Shown here: positions 47,237 to 57,084 of the stretch, in pieces
How positions within the stretch are numbered: position 1 is the first letter of the stretch
Layout: each line of letters begins with the position of its first letter
From: Nocardia jejuensis NBRC 103114
GTDB taxonomy: Bacteria; Actinomycetota; Actinomycetes; Mycobacteriales; Mycobacteriaceae
Assembly: GCF_001613145.1 (NCBI RefSeq)
Contig: NZ_BDBU01000010.1
Span: 62,001-126,000 of the forward strand
Direction of reading: 5' to 3'
Length of the DNA: 64,000 bases
The notes under the pieces: model-generated
Databases searched by the model: none
Told to the model about the DNA's origin: nothing
Seen by the model: the letters and a program-made list of their open reading frames with translations, nothing else
Program-made: the position numbers and the translations under genes

Positions 47237-47266
47237 TTGCTTTGTTAGGTAAGGCTGACCTACACT
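47237..47266 (+). promoter_or_regulatory. Iron-box promoter of the putative small RNA
   Basis: TTGCTT (47237-47242) and TACACT (47261-47266) are 18 bp apart as -35 and -10. Between and over the -10 is the iron box TTAGGTAAGGCTGACCTAC (47245-47263), one of the best matches to the IdeR consensus in the window. Confidence 0.75.
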
Positions 47267-47272
47267 CGGAAT

Positions 47273-47375
47273 CGGCGTTAGGATCGAGAGCGAGTCACGG
47301 AGGGCTGCCGGAGACCCCCGATCCACTGCCGCGGCGGGTTCCCCTTCTCCAGGGGAGCCCGCCGCCTCGTTTTCC
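47273..47375 (+). ncRNA. Putative iron-responsive small RNA, MrsI-like by position
   Basis: A transcript from the iron-box promoter would start near 47273 and end at the strong terminator at 47331-47370, about 100 nt, before the thioesterase start at 47421. No start codon with a ribosome site lies in it. In M. tuberculosis the iron-sparing RNA MrsI (ncRv11846) is IdeR-controlled, about 100 nt and lies between blaI (Rv1846c) and the thioesterase Rv1847. Here the thioesterase homologue follows and BlaI precedes, with the iron importer inserted. Exact ends are estimates, and base-pairing targets were not tested. Confidence 0.65.
47331..47373 (+). terminator. Rho-independent terminator of the small RNA
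   Basis: Fourteen-bp stem (GCGGCGGGTTCCCC at 47331-47344 with 47352-47365, one G-U), loop TTCTCCA, followed by CTCGTTTTCC. It lies 48 bp upstream of the next start codon, so it ends a transcript that begins upstream rather than one from the thioesterase gene. Confidence 0.85.
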
Positions 47376-47420
47376 GGGTCCGTTCCGGGCCGATTTCGGG
47401 CCTGTGCCACTGTGAATGGC

Positions 47421-47864
47421 ATGACCGACGACTTCTCCGCGATCAAGTCCATGGCGGACGTGACGCCCGAACTCATGACCAAGTTCAGCGAGGGCACCTT
47501 CTCGGACCTCATCGGCGTGAAGTTCACCGAACTCACCGCCGACCGGGTGACCGCGGAATGGGTTGTGACACCGCAACTCTTCCAGCCCGCGGGCATCGTG
47601 AACGGCGGTGTGTACTGCACGGTCATCGAGACCCTCGCCAGCATCGCGGGCAGCGCCTGGCTGGGTGAGCGCGGGACCGTCGTCGGGGTCAACAACAACA
47701 CGGACTTCCTGCGGGCGGTGCGCGAGGGCGTGCTGCGCGGCGAGGCCACCCCGATCCATCGCGGGCGTTCGCAGCAGTTGTGGGTCGTGGTGATCACCGA
47801 CGAGCAGGACCGCACGGTGGCGCGCGGTCAGGTCCGGCTGCAGAACCTGTATCCGCAGAACTGA
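47421..47864 (+). CDS. PaaI-type thioesterase (Rv1847-like)
   Basis: A 147-residue hotdog protein from ATG 47421. Core motif PAGIVNGGVYCTVIETLASI (about 54-73), then GVNNNTDFLRAVREGVLRGE. Length is normal. It is likely an acyl- or aryl-CoA thioesterase. It holds the same position as Rv1847, directly before the urease genes. The iron-box transcript upstream stops at a terminator, so partial read-through control is possible. Confidence 0.88.
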   Translation: MTDDFSAIKSMADVTPELMTKFSEGTFSDLIGVKFTELTADRVTAEWVVTPQLFQPAGIVNGGVYCTVIETLASIAGSAWLGERGTVVGVNNNTDFLRAVREGVLRGEATPIHRGRSQQLWVVVITDEQDRTVARGQVRLQNLYPQN

Positions 47865-48006
47865 CAGCCGGATCCGGGCGCTGTATCCGCAGGCCACACG
47901 GCGAGGAAACATCCAGGTAATGCGGGGCGTGTCAAAATGACCGACGGCTCGTGCGCGAGCCGCCCGCCCCGCCACCTCGACCCCGCCACCTCCACGAGGA
48001 GCCCGA

Positions 48007-48309
48007 ATGCGACTGTCGCCGCACGAGCAGGAACGCCTGCTGCTGAGTTACGCGGCCGAGCTGGCCCGGCGCCGGCAGGCGCGCGGACTCAAGCTGAACC
48101 ATCCGGAGTCGATCGCGCTGATCGTCGATCACGTGCTCGAGGGCGCGCGCGACGGGCGCACCGTCGCGGAGCTGATGGCCTCGGGCCGCACCGTGCTCAC
48201 CCGCGACGACGTCATGGACGGCATTGCGGAGATGATCCACGACGTGCAGGTCGAGGCCACGTTCCCGGACGGCACCAAGCTCGTCACCGTCCACCACCCG
48301 ATCGGCTGA
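48007..48309 (+). CDS. ureA: Urease gamma subunit
   Basis: A 100-residue protein, full length for Ure[61 protein letters not shown], ending TVHHPIG. GAGGAG lies five bases before the ATG. With UreB and UreC it forms the nickel urease that splits urea to ammonia and carbamate in the cytoplasm. Confidence 0.97.
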   Translation: MRLSPHEQERLLLSYAAELARRRQARGLKLNHPESIALIVDHVLEGARDGRTVAELMASGRTVLTRDDVMDGIAEMIHDVQVEATFPDGTKLVTVHHPIG

Positions 48310-48314
48310 GCGGC

Positions 48315-48658
48315 ATGGCGATCACCGACGGGACCTCGCGCTCGCGGCTCGTGCCGGGCGAATTCCTCTGTGCCGAGGGCACTATCGAGCTCAATCCGGG
48401 GGCGGACCGCATCGAGGTGGATGTGGTGAACACCGGTGACCGGCCGGTTCAGGTCGGCTCGCACGTGCACTTCCCGCAGGCCAACTCGGCCTTGGCGTTC
48501 GATCGCGAGGCCGCGCACGGCCGCCGCCTCGACATCCCCGCCGGGACCGCGGTGCGCTTCGAACCCGGTCTGGGGCAGCGGGTGTCACTGGTGCCGCTGG
48601 GCGGCACGCGTGAAGTGCACGGAATCAGCCTCACCCCTCCCGGAAAGCTGGATGCCTG

Positions 48659-48659
<1 letters not shown>
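48315..48659 (+). CDS. ureB: Urease beta subunit
   Basis: A 114-residue protein from ATG 48315, five bases past the ureA stop. It begins [20 protein letters not shown] after a short leader and has [20 protein letters not shown] and [15 protein letters not shown], as in UreB. A longer open frame beginning at 47937 is only a chance extension. Its stop overlaps the ureC start by one base. Confidence 0.97.
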
Positions 48660-50380
<1,721 letters not shown>

Positions 50381-50383
50381 AGG

Positions 50384-50426
50384 CTCGCCCCGCCGAGTCA
50401 CGGTCTGTCCGCCGGGCTCGGCGAGC
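50384..50426 (+). terminator. Possible terminator after ureC
   Basis: GCTCGCC near 50384 pairs with GGCGAGC ending at about 50426; the long loop holds further short complementary GC runs. It lies just past the ureC stop and would separate ureABC from the inserted genes. Confidence 0.4.
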
Positions 50427-50494
50427 GGGTGCGAATTCTCTCGCGCCGATCGTAATCCTGGGCGCGCGCTCGCGCCGGTGGCAGACTTCGACTC

Positions 50495-51166
50495 ATGACC
50501 ACATCCGACTGGGCCGAAGTGGATCGCTATCTCGTGGACACCCTGGTGGGTGACGGGGACTCGGAGACGTTGCGCGCCAACGCCGCCGGGGGCCTGCCCG
50601 CCATCGATGTCTCTCCGCCGCAGGGCAAGTTCCTGTACCTGATCGCCAAGACCGCGCGGGCGCGCCGGGTGCTGGAGTTCGGCACGCTCGGCGGCTACAG
50701 CACCACGTGGCTGGCGCGCGCCGTCGGCAAGGGCGGTCAGGTCGTGAGTTTCGAATACGAGCCCAAGCACGCCGAGGTGGCCCGCGCCAACCTCGATCGC
50801 GCCGGGGTCGGGGACCGGGTGGAGATTCGGGTGGGCGCGGCGCTGGACAGCCTGCCGATTCTCGCCGAGGAGAACCCGGAACCGTTCGATCTGGTGTTCA
50901 TCGACGCGGACAAGGTCAACAACAGCAACTATGTGCGGTGGGCGCTGCGGCTGACCCGCCCGGGCTCGATCATCATCGTGGACAACGTGGTTCGCCAGGG
51001 CGGCATCGCCGATGCCGCGACCACCGACGCCAACTCCCGCGCCAGCCGCGACGTGATCGAGCTGCTCGCCGCCGAACCCCGCCTGGACGCCACCGTCCTG
51101 CAAACCGTCGGCGGCAAGGGCTGGGACGGCTTCGCCTACGCGGTGGTCCTCGGCGAGGACGACTGA
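50495..51166 (+). CDS. O-methyltransferase family protein
   Basis: A 223-residue SAM methyltransferase of the CCoAOMT/COMT type. Motif I VLEFGTLGGYSTTWLARAVG (about 63-82), SFEYEPKHAEVARANLDRAG, and the metal-site region PFDLVFIDADKVNNSNYV and GSIIIVDNVVRQGG. Such enzymes methylate catechol-like hydroxyls. It is the first of the genes that split the urease cluster, has its own start region, and has no obvious pathway partner. Confidence 0.88.
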   Translation: MTTSDWAEVDRYLVDTLVGDGDSETLRANAAGGLPAIDVSPPQGKFLYLIAKTARARRVLEFGTLGGYSTTWLARAVGKGGQVVSFEYEPKHAEVARANLDRAGVGDRVEIRVGAALDSLPILAEENPEPFDLVFIDADKVNNSNYVRWALRLTRPGSIIIVDNVVRQGGIADAATTDANSRASRDVIELLAAEPRLDATVLQTVGGKGWDGFAYAVVLGEDD

Positions 51167-51367
51167 CAGTCGTTGCGGGGCTCGGCCGCCCGGACGGGTG
51201 GCCCGGCTCCGCTGTCACGGGCATCGGTAGTTCGCGCCTGTTCCGTCGTTTCACCGCGGGGTATGCCGTCGGATCCACGCCCGTCGAGGGTCTACGCGGG
51301 CGAATCGAGTCGGCGTGGTCACGACCCGGCCGACCCCGTGTTCGCGCCCGCAGCACAGAATGGGTCC

Positions 51368-51778
51368 ATGTCGAAGCGCCGCGATTCTCGGTCAACCCCC
51401 CTGGACTGTCCCTGCGGGCTACCCGCGAGGTACCTCGACTGCTGTGGGCGACTGCATCGGGGTGAGGCGCAGGCGACCACGGCCGAGCAGTTGATGCGCT
51501 CGCGGTTCAGTGCGTTCGCGGTGCAGGACGAGGAGTATCTGCTGGCGAGCTGGGATCCGTCCACGCGCCCGGCGGAGGTGGATTTCGACCCGGGGCAGCG
51601 CTGGGATCGCCTGGAGATTCTCGGGTCGACCGGCGGCGGTGCGTTCCACATCGAGGGGACCGTCGAGTTCCGGGCGTTCTATCGCACCCGAGGCGCGGCG
51701 GGCGAGCTGCACGAGAACAGCCGCTTCCGCCGCGGCAACGGCGCGTGGATGTACCTGGACGGCGTGTTCGTGCGCTGA
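51368..51778 (+). CDS. UPF0225 (YchJ-like) protein
   Basis: A 136-residue protein from ATG 51368. N-terminal SEC-C-like metal-binding motif CPCGLPARYLDCCGRLHRGE, then TAEQLMRSRFSAFAVQDEEY and an NTF2-like domain with VEFRAFYRTRGAAGELHENS. Role unknown across the family. Length is normal. It is convergent with the VOC gene. Confidence 0.88.
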   Translation: MSKRRDSRSTPLDCPCGLPARYLDCCGRLHRGEAQATTAEQLMRSRFSAFAVQDEEYLLASWDPSTRPAEVDFDPGQRWDRLEILGSTGGGAFHIEGTVEFRAFYRTRGAAGELHENSRFRRGNGAWMYLDGVFVR

Positions 51779-51805
51779 GCCGCCCGGGTGATGCCCAGCG
51801 CGATC

Positions 51806-52588
51806 TCAGCGCGGAAACGCCATGAGCCCCAGGGGCGCGCCGAAGGGGTCTGCGATGGCTCCGATCCGTGACGGGCCGGGCATGTCCTGCGGCGCGGACA
51901 GCACCGAGCCGCCCAATTGCACCGCGCGCTCGGCGATGGCGTCGGCATCGGCCACATGGATCGTCACGTTCCACATCGGTGCGGGATCGCCGGGCTCCGC
52001 GAAGTGCGCGCCGCCGAATTCGCGACTGCCCGGAACCGACAGGGCCTGATAGGGATTCACGGTGCCCTCGGTCACCCAGCCCGCGTTCTCGTGGTGCAGC
52101 CCCAGCACGCGCGCGTAGAACGCCATCGATTCCGCGGGGGCTTTCGGGCTGGCGTACTGGACCCAGATCGGATTGTTCAGCTCGCCGAAGCGCTCGGTGC
52201 CCGGTTCGGATATGGGCCGGATGATGCCGAAGGCCGCGCCGTCCGCGTCGGTGAGAATGGCGAACTCCAAGCGCCCGAACACATCCGTGGGTTCGATGAA
52301 CACGGTGCCGCCCGCGTCCACGGCGGCCGCGGCGGTGGCCTTGGCGTCGGCAACGGTGAAGTAGGGCAACCAGATCGACGGTTTGGTGCCGCCGGCGGGG
52401 GTGTGTGCGGACACGATGCCCGCGACCTGCGCGCCGTCCTGACTCAGGATCGTGTAGTTCCCGGCCTCGGGGCCGGTGTCCTGCGCGCTCCAGCCGAACA
52501 GGGCGCTGTAGAACTCGGCGGCCGCCGGGATATCGGGGCTGGTGACGTCGAACCAGCTGGGGGTACCGAGGGCGAAATCGGAAGGCAT
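51806..52588 (-). CDS. Two-domain VOC (glyoxalase-like) protein
   Basis: A 260-residue protein from ATG 52588, which has GAGGAG six bases upstream; the ATG two codons earlier is too close to it. Two vicinal-oxygen-chelate domains: TPSWFDVTSPDIPAAAEFYS (about 9-28) and NNPIWVQYASPKAPAESMAF (about 138-157). Each ends with a beta-strand such as FGIIRPISEPG or FGAPLGLMAF. Related proteins act in antibiotic resistance or secondary metabolism, but no activity can be assigned. Confidence 0.85.
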   Translation of the reverse strand: MPSDFALGTPSWFDVTSPDIPAAAEFYSALFGWSAQDTGPEAGNYTILSQDGAQVAGIVSAHTPAGGTKPSIWLPYFTVADAKATAAAAVDAGGTVFIEPTDVFGRLEFAILTDADGAAFGIIRPISEPGTERFGELNNPIWVQYASPKAPAESMAFYARVLGLHHENAGWVTEGTVNPYQALSVPGSREFGGAHFAEPGDPAPMWNVTIHVADADAIAERAVQLGGSVLSAPQDMPGPSRIGAIADPFGAPLGLMAFPR

Positions 52589-52711
52589 GGTCATCTCCTC
52601 GTTCGGGTCCTTCGAGGCACGCGCGATCCACGCCGGACCGCCTCCGTGCAGTCGTGCAGACGAGACGGGTCGCGCGGATTCATCGGTCGTGCGGATTGCT
52701 CTCCGCGTGAG

Positions 52712-53386
52712 TCAGGCGCGCCGGGCCCGGGCTTCGAAGCCGTCGCAGAGTGCGGTCAGTCCCGTGTAGAGCAGGTGCTCGGGGTCGAGCAGATCACCGT
52801 CGCCGGTGCCGTGCAGATCGGCCAGGGCCGGGGGAGTCGGCCAGCGGGGTTCGCCCTCGAGCAGTGCGGTCAGCCCGGAGCATTCCTCGGGTTCGGTGTC
52901 GCGGGTGGAGAGCAGCCGGGCGCTGACCTGCTGCAGTGCCACGCCCGCGATGTAGCTCCACACCGAGAGCGACATGCGCGTGGCCTCGCGGGTGTCCACG
53001 CCGAGTTCGCCGGTGAATCCCTCCACCAGCCAGCTCAGCACGATCAGGCTGTGTTCGCCGAAGTTGTAGCGCGGTACCGCGAAGGTGAAAAGCACCCACG
53101 GATGTTCCTGGTACAGGCGCCAATCCACCTCGGCGGCGATGCGCGCGCGATCACGCCAGGTCCAGTTCTGCCCCTCGGGTGAGGGGTAGAGATTGCGGCG
53201 CGAGACCTCGTCGGTCATGGCGGCCAGCAGGGTGTCCTTGTTGGGTACGTGCCGGTACAGCGACATGGCGCCCGCGCCCATGCGCTCGGCGATGCGCCGC
53301 ATGGACAGGGCTTCGATACCGGATTCGTCGGCCAGGGCGATGGCGGCGTCGACGATGGCGGCCCGGGTGAGCTTGGCCTCTGTCAT
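52712..53386 (-). CDS. TetR-family repressor of the divergent MFS exporter
   Basis: A 224-residue regulator from ATG 53386 (MTEAKLTRAAIVDAAIALAD); longer frames upstream lack a ribosome site. HTH: EALSMRRIAERMGAGAMSLY then RHVPNKDTLLAAMTDEV. The C-terminal domain looks like the TetR_C class of drug-responsive repressors (HPWVLFTFAVPRYNFGEHSL). It is divergent from an MFS exporter with paired palindromes between, the classical layout of a drug-inducible efflux switch. Confidence 0.9.
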   Translation of the reverse strand: MTEAKLTRAAIVDAAIALADESGIEALSMRRIAERMGAGAMSLYRHVPNKDTLLAAMTDEVSRRNLYPSPEGQNWTWRDRARIAAEVDWRLYQEHPWVLFTFAVPRYNFGEHSLIVLSWLVEGFTGELGVDTREATRMSLSVWSYIAGVALQQVSARLLSTRDTEPEECSGLTALLEGEPRWPTPPALADLHGTGDGDLLDPEHLLYTGLTALCDGFEARARRA

Positions 53387-53420
53387 CGGAGGAATTGTTT
53401 CCTTCTCTTTGCGGCTGTGC

Positions 53421-53457
53421 GTACACTGTACTCCGGTCGCGCGTACGGCGTACGCGC
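53421..53457. promoter_or_regulatory. Two phased GTAC-N3-GTAC operators
   Basis: GTACACTGTAC at 53421-53431 and GTACGGCGTAC at 53443-53453; the second sits in a larger perfect palindrome GCGCGTAC-GGC-GTACGCGC (53439-53457). The centres are 22 bp apart, two helical turns, so two TetR dimers could bind on one face between the divergent TetR and MFS genes. Confidence 0.7.
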
Positions 53458-53499
53458 ACACTGTCCCGTAAGCCTCGAAACCAGCCCGAAGGATAGGCG

Positions 53500-54960
53500 A
53501 TGACTCGCACACTCGCGCATTCCGACGAGCAGACACCACGCCGGGCCTGGATCGGCCTGAGTGTGCTGCTGCTGCCGGTGCTGCTGGTGTCCATGGATAT
53601 GTCGGTGCTCTATCTGGCCATGCCGACGCTCACCGAGCATCTGGACCCGTCCGCGACACAGCAGCTCTGGATTCTCGACATCTACGGATTCATGATCGCC
53701 GGGCTGCTCATCACCATGGGCAATCTGGGCGACCGGATCGGCCGCCGCAATATCCTGCTGGCCGGCGCGACGGTCTTCGGCATCGCCTCCATCGTGGCGG
53801 CGTTCGCGCCGAACGCCGCGGTGCTCATCGCCGCGCGAGCCCTCATGGGCGTCGGCGGCGCGACACTGCTGCCCTCCAGCCTGGCGCTGATCTCGACCAT
53901 GTTCCCGGAGGCTCGCGCCCGGGCCACCGCGATCGGCGTGTGGACCGCGTTCTTCGCGGGCGGCTCCGCGGTCGGCCCGATCATCGGCGGCGTACTGCTG
54001 CACCACTTCTGGTGGGGTTCGGTGTTCCTGATCAACACCCCGGTGCTGCTGGTCCTGCTCGTGTTCGGGCCGCTGCTGCTGCCCGAGCACCGCTCCGCCG
54101 CGCTCGGTCCGCTGGATCTGCCCAGCGTGGTGCTCTCGATCGGTGGTCTGCTGCCGCTGGTGTACGCGGTCAAGCACTGTGCCGCAGAGGGATTCGACGC
54201 ACCGGTCATCGGTATCGCCCTGGTGGGCGTGCTGCTGCTGACCGCGTTCGTGCGGCGGCAGGGTCGGCTGGCCGAGCCGCTGCTGGATCTGAGCCTGTTC
54301 AAGCGCGGCTTGTTCTCGGTGGCGATCGGCTCGAGCACCATCGGCATGCTGGCATTGGCCGGGATGAGCTACCTGACCAGCGTCTACCTGCAGTCGGTGA
54401 CCGGGCGGGACGCACTGCAATCGGCGCTGCTGGGCATTCCGATGGCGCTGGTGGTGTTCGTCTGCGCGATGACCGGCGGGCGCGTGGGCAGGCGGCTCGG
54501 CACCAAGACCTCGTTCGTGCTGGCCCTGGCCATGGCCGCGGCGGGCAATGTCATGCTGCTCGGTGTCGGCGTCGACGGCGGAATCGGCTGGTACATAGCG
54601 GGTTCCGTGGTCGCGGGCGCGGGCTTCGGCATCATGTTCACGCTGGTGTCGGAGGTGGCGGTGGCCGCCGTGCCACCCGAGCGCGCGGGCTCGGCGGTCG
54701 GCATCTCCGAGACCAGCTTCGAGCTCGGCAACGGATTGGGCCTGGCCCTGCTGGGTTCGCTTGCGGCCCTGGTCTTCCGCAACGGCGGCGACTTCGGGGA
54801 GACGCTGGGGGAGACCCTGGCCGGCGCCGGTGGCGACACCGCGCTGATCCACTCGGCGCGCGAATCGTTCGTGAACGGCATGCATGTCGCCACCACCACC
54901 GGCGCGGTGCTGCTGGCCGGGATGGCCGTGCTGATCAGTTTCCGAAAACTGCGGTCATGA
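53500..54960 (+). CDS. MFS drug exporter of the DHA2 (14-TM) type
   Basis: A 486-residue transporter. Motif A GNLGDRIGRRNILLAGATVF (about 79-98), motif C-like AFFAGGSAVGPIIGGVLLH, and early VLLVSMDMSVLYLAMPTLTE are typical of EmrB/QacA exporters driven by protons. About 14 hydrophobic segments are seen. It is under the divergent TetR. Its last 26 bp overlap the 3' end of the convergent Trp-rich gene. Confidence 0.92.
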   Translation: MTRTLAHSDEQTPRRAWIGLSVLLLPVLLVSMDMSVLYLAMPTLTEHLDPSATQQLWILDIYGFMIAGLLITMGNLGDRIGRRNILLAGATVFGIASIVAAFAPNAAVLIAARALMGVGGATLLPSSLALISTMFPEARARATAIGVWTAFFAGGSAVGPIIGGVLLHHFWWGSVFLINTPVLLVLLVFGPLLLPEHRSAALGPLDLPSVVLSIGGLLPLVYAVKHCAAEGFDAPVIGIALVGVLLLTAFVRRQGRLAEPLLDLSLFKRGLFSVAIGSSTIGMLALAGMSYLTSVYLQSVTGRDALQSALLGIPMALVVFVCAMTGGRVGRRLGTKTSFVLALAMAAAGNVMLLGVGVDGGIGWYIAGSVVAGAGFGIMFTLVSEVAVAAVPPERAGSAVGISETSFELGNGLGLALLGSLAALVFRNGGDFGETLGETLAGAGGDTALIHSARESFVNGMHVATTTGAVLLAGMAVLISFRKLRS

Positions 54961-56011
54961 TGTCGGCGGCGGCCTTGTTCATGGGCGTGATCACCTTCCG
55001 GTAGACCCATCGAACGGGGCGGGTCACCGTGGCGTCCCACACCGCCGCGATCATCACGAAAAGTGGTTGCAGGACAGTGTGATACAGGTAGCGGCAGGGC
55101 GTCACCACCAGGACGCGCACCACGGTGGTGGCGAACCGCCAGCCGAGGACCACCAGCGCGACCAGCGCGTACAGCAGCGGCCGCAGTATCCAGCGCCAGA
55201 ACTGCCGTGCGGGCCACACGATCAGCCAGGTCCGAACGAAATCCGCGGTCCAGGCGACGGCGTCGATGATCGGACGCAGAATCCACCGCTCGATCCAGCG
55301 GCCGGCCGGTCGCAGCAAGCCGGTGTAAAGCCGTGCGCCGCACGGGCGTACCACGTGCTGCCAGACCCACAGCATCCGCCGCCCCAGCCAGCGCACGCCC
55401 TGCCACGCCCACAGCACGCCCTGCCATGCCCACAGCACGCCGTCCCAGCACCACAGCGCACCGCGCCACAGGAGCCGGGCGGGGCGCACGATCAGCCAGG
55501 CGTACAGGAAGGTGGCGATCCACACGGTGGCCTGACCCGCGGGCTTCAGGATCCACCGCCACAGCGCGTTCACGACCGCGGGCAGTGCCACGGTGAACAT
55601 CCAGCTCAGCGCCGGGCGCAGCACTCGCCGCCACAGCCATTCCTCCACCGCGCGTTTCATCGGCCGCAGGAAGAAGTCGAGCAGGAACGCGCCCAGCGGG
55701 GTGAGAATCCAACCCCACAGGAACTGTTGCAGCAGCAGGCCCCACAGGTAGTTCTCGACGAACGCCCAGGCCGGGCGCACCACCCAGTACCAGATCAGTT
55801 CCAGCGCCGGGACCAGCACCCGATCGCGCACGAAGAACACCGTGGCCACGACGATCCGCACGGTGAGTTTGCAGCCCTCCCACAGCAGACGCGGCGGTAC
55901 GAAGGTCACTAGCGCGATCGCGCGGGCGATCCAGCTCAGTATCGAAATATGCAGTGGTGTGCCGTATTCCGGTCCGCGCGCCCCGTGCTGCGGCGGCGTG
56001 TAGTTCCCCAT
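54935..56011 (-). CDS. Tryptophan-rich repeat membrane-associated protein, unknown family
   Basis: A 358-residue protein from ATG 56011, preceded by GGAGGATTCGGGTAC. An ATG at 56053 lacks a ribosome site. About 35 residues are Trp (near 10%), with many Arg. The sequence is a chain of amphipathic or membrane segments of about 20-35 residues, each entered by an (R/K/W/T)P turn: RPAWAFVENYLWG, RPMKRAVEEWLWR, RPALSWMFTVALP, KPAGQATVWIATF, RPARLLWRGALWC, RPAGRWIERWILRP, and WPARQFWRWILRP. A short exact internal repeat is VLWAWQG twice. There is no signal peptide. I recognise no family. It could coat or cross the membrane. Its end overlaps the convergent MFS gene. Confidence 0.75.
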   Translation of the reverse strand: MGNYTPPQHGARGPEYGTPLHISILSWIARAIALVTFVPPRLLWEGCKLTVRIVVATVFFVRDRVLVPALELIWYWVVRPAWAFVENYLWGLLLQQFLWGWILTPLGAFLLDFFLRPMKRAVEEWLWRRVLRPALSWMFTVALPAVVNALWRWILKPAGQATVWIATFLYAWLIVRPARLLWRGALWCWDGVLWAWQGVLWAWQGVRWLGRRMLWVWQHVVRPCGARLYTGLLRPAGRWIERWILRPIIDAVAWTADFVRTWLIVWPARQFWRWILRPLLYALVALVVLGWRFATTVVRVLVVTPCRYLYHTVLQPLFVMIAAVWDATVTRPVRWVYRKVITPMNKAAADIMTAVFGN

Positions 56012-56125
56012 GTACCCGAATCCTCCCCGATGACCTCCTTTATCCTTGCGCATGAAAGTGCCGACCGCCCTGGGTATTTCCACTCACTCGCCGTGCGGGC
56101 CCGTTATGCCCGATACAGTCGGATC

Positions 56126-57022
56126 GTGGGCGAGAATTCCGCGGTGAGCGCCGAGAATCCGGCCGAGTCGAACGGTCGTCCGTTCGCCGAACGGGTGGCG
56201 ACGAGACTGTTCTATCCGACCTCGCGGCCGAGCGAGAAAGCGCTGCGCGACGCGGTGGGCGAACGCGTGGTGCTGGTGACCGGGGCGTCGCACGGCATCG
56301 GCAAGGTCGCGGCCCGGAAATTGGCCGCCGCCGGGGCGAGCGTGCTGCTGGTGGCGCGCACGCTGGAGGATCTGGAACAGGTGGCGGCCCAGATCCGCGA
56401 GGCGGGCGGCATCGCACACGTCTATCGCGCGGACCTCACCGATATGGACGCGGTCGAGAAATTGGGCACGACTCTGCTCGCGGAGCATCACCACATCGAT
56501 GTGGTGATCAATAACGCGGGCAAGTCGATTCGCCGGTCGATCGACGAATCCTATGACCGCTTCCACGATTTCACCCGCACCATGGACATCAACTATCTGG
56601 GTCCGGTGCGGTTGCTGCTGACCCTGCTGCCGAGCATGCGCGAACGCGGACGCGGGCAGATCATCAATATCTCGACCTGGGGGCTGCGCATGCCGCCCGC
56701 GCCCCGCTGGGCCGCCTACGGCGCGTCCAAATCGGCGTTCGACACCTGGTTGCGCACCGTGGCAACGGAAATCGCGGTCGACGGGGTGACCACGACCTCC
56801 ATCTACATGCCACTGGTGCACACCCGGATGAGCGCTCCCACCGACTTCAGCGGAGTACCGGGGCTGACCGCCGACGAGGCCGCCGACCTCATCTGCCACG
56901 CGGTCGTCGCCCGTCCGCGCGAGATCTCCCCGTGGTGGACCGGACCGGTGCAGGCCTGGACCGACCTGCGGCGCGGCGCGGCCCAGCGCTTCATGGAACG
57001 GGCCTTCCAGAAGCGGAAGTAG
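56126..57022 (+). CDS. Short-chain dehydrogenase/reductase with an N-terminal extension
   Basis: Read from GTG 56126 as a 298-residue protein; the exact start is uncertain. After about 45 residues (RLFYPTSRPSEKALRDAVGE) comes VVLVTGASHGIGKVAARKLA, then VVINNAGKSIRRSIDES, NISTWGLRMPP and the active-site YGASK. The C-terminal REISPWWTGPVQAWTDLRRG extension resembles actinobacterial SDRs acting on lipids. It is divergent from the Trp-rich gene with 114 bp between. Substrate unknown. Confidence 0.85.
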   Translation: MGENSAVSAENPAESNGRPFAERVATRLFYPTSRPSEKALRDAVGERVVLVTGASHGIGKVAARKLAAAGASVLLVARTLEDLEQVAAQIREAGGIAHVYRADLTDMDAVEKLGTTLLAEHHHIDVVINNAGKSIRRSIDESYDRFHDFTRTMDINYLGPVRLLLTLLPSMRERGRGQIINISTWGLRMPPAPRWAAYGASKSAFDTWLRTVATEIAVDGVTTTSIYMPLVHTRMSAPTDFSGVPGLTADEAADLICHAVVARPREISPWWTGPVQAWTDLRRGAAQRFMERAFQKRK

Positions 57023-57084
57023 CCCGACCTCGTAGTGGGAACTGTGGTGGCGGCCGTGGCTGCTCCGGTGGCGAGGCAGGCACG

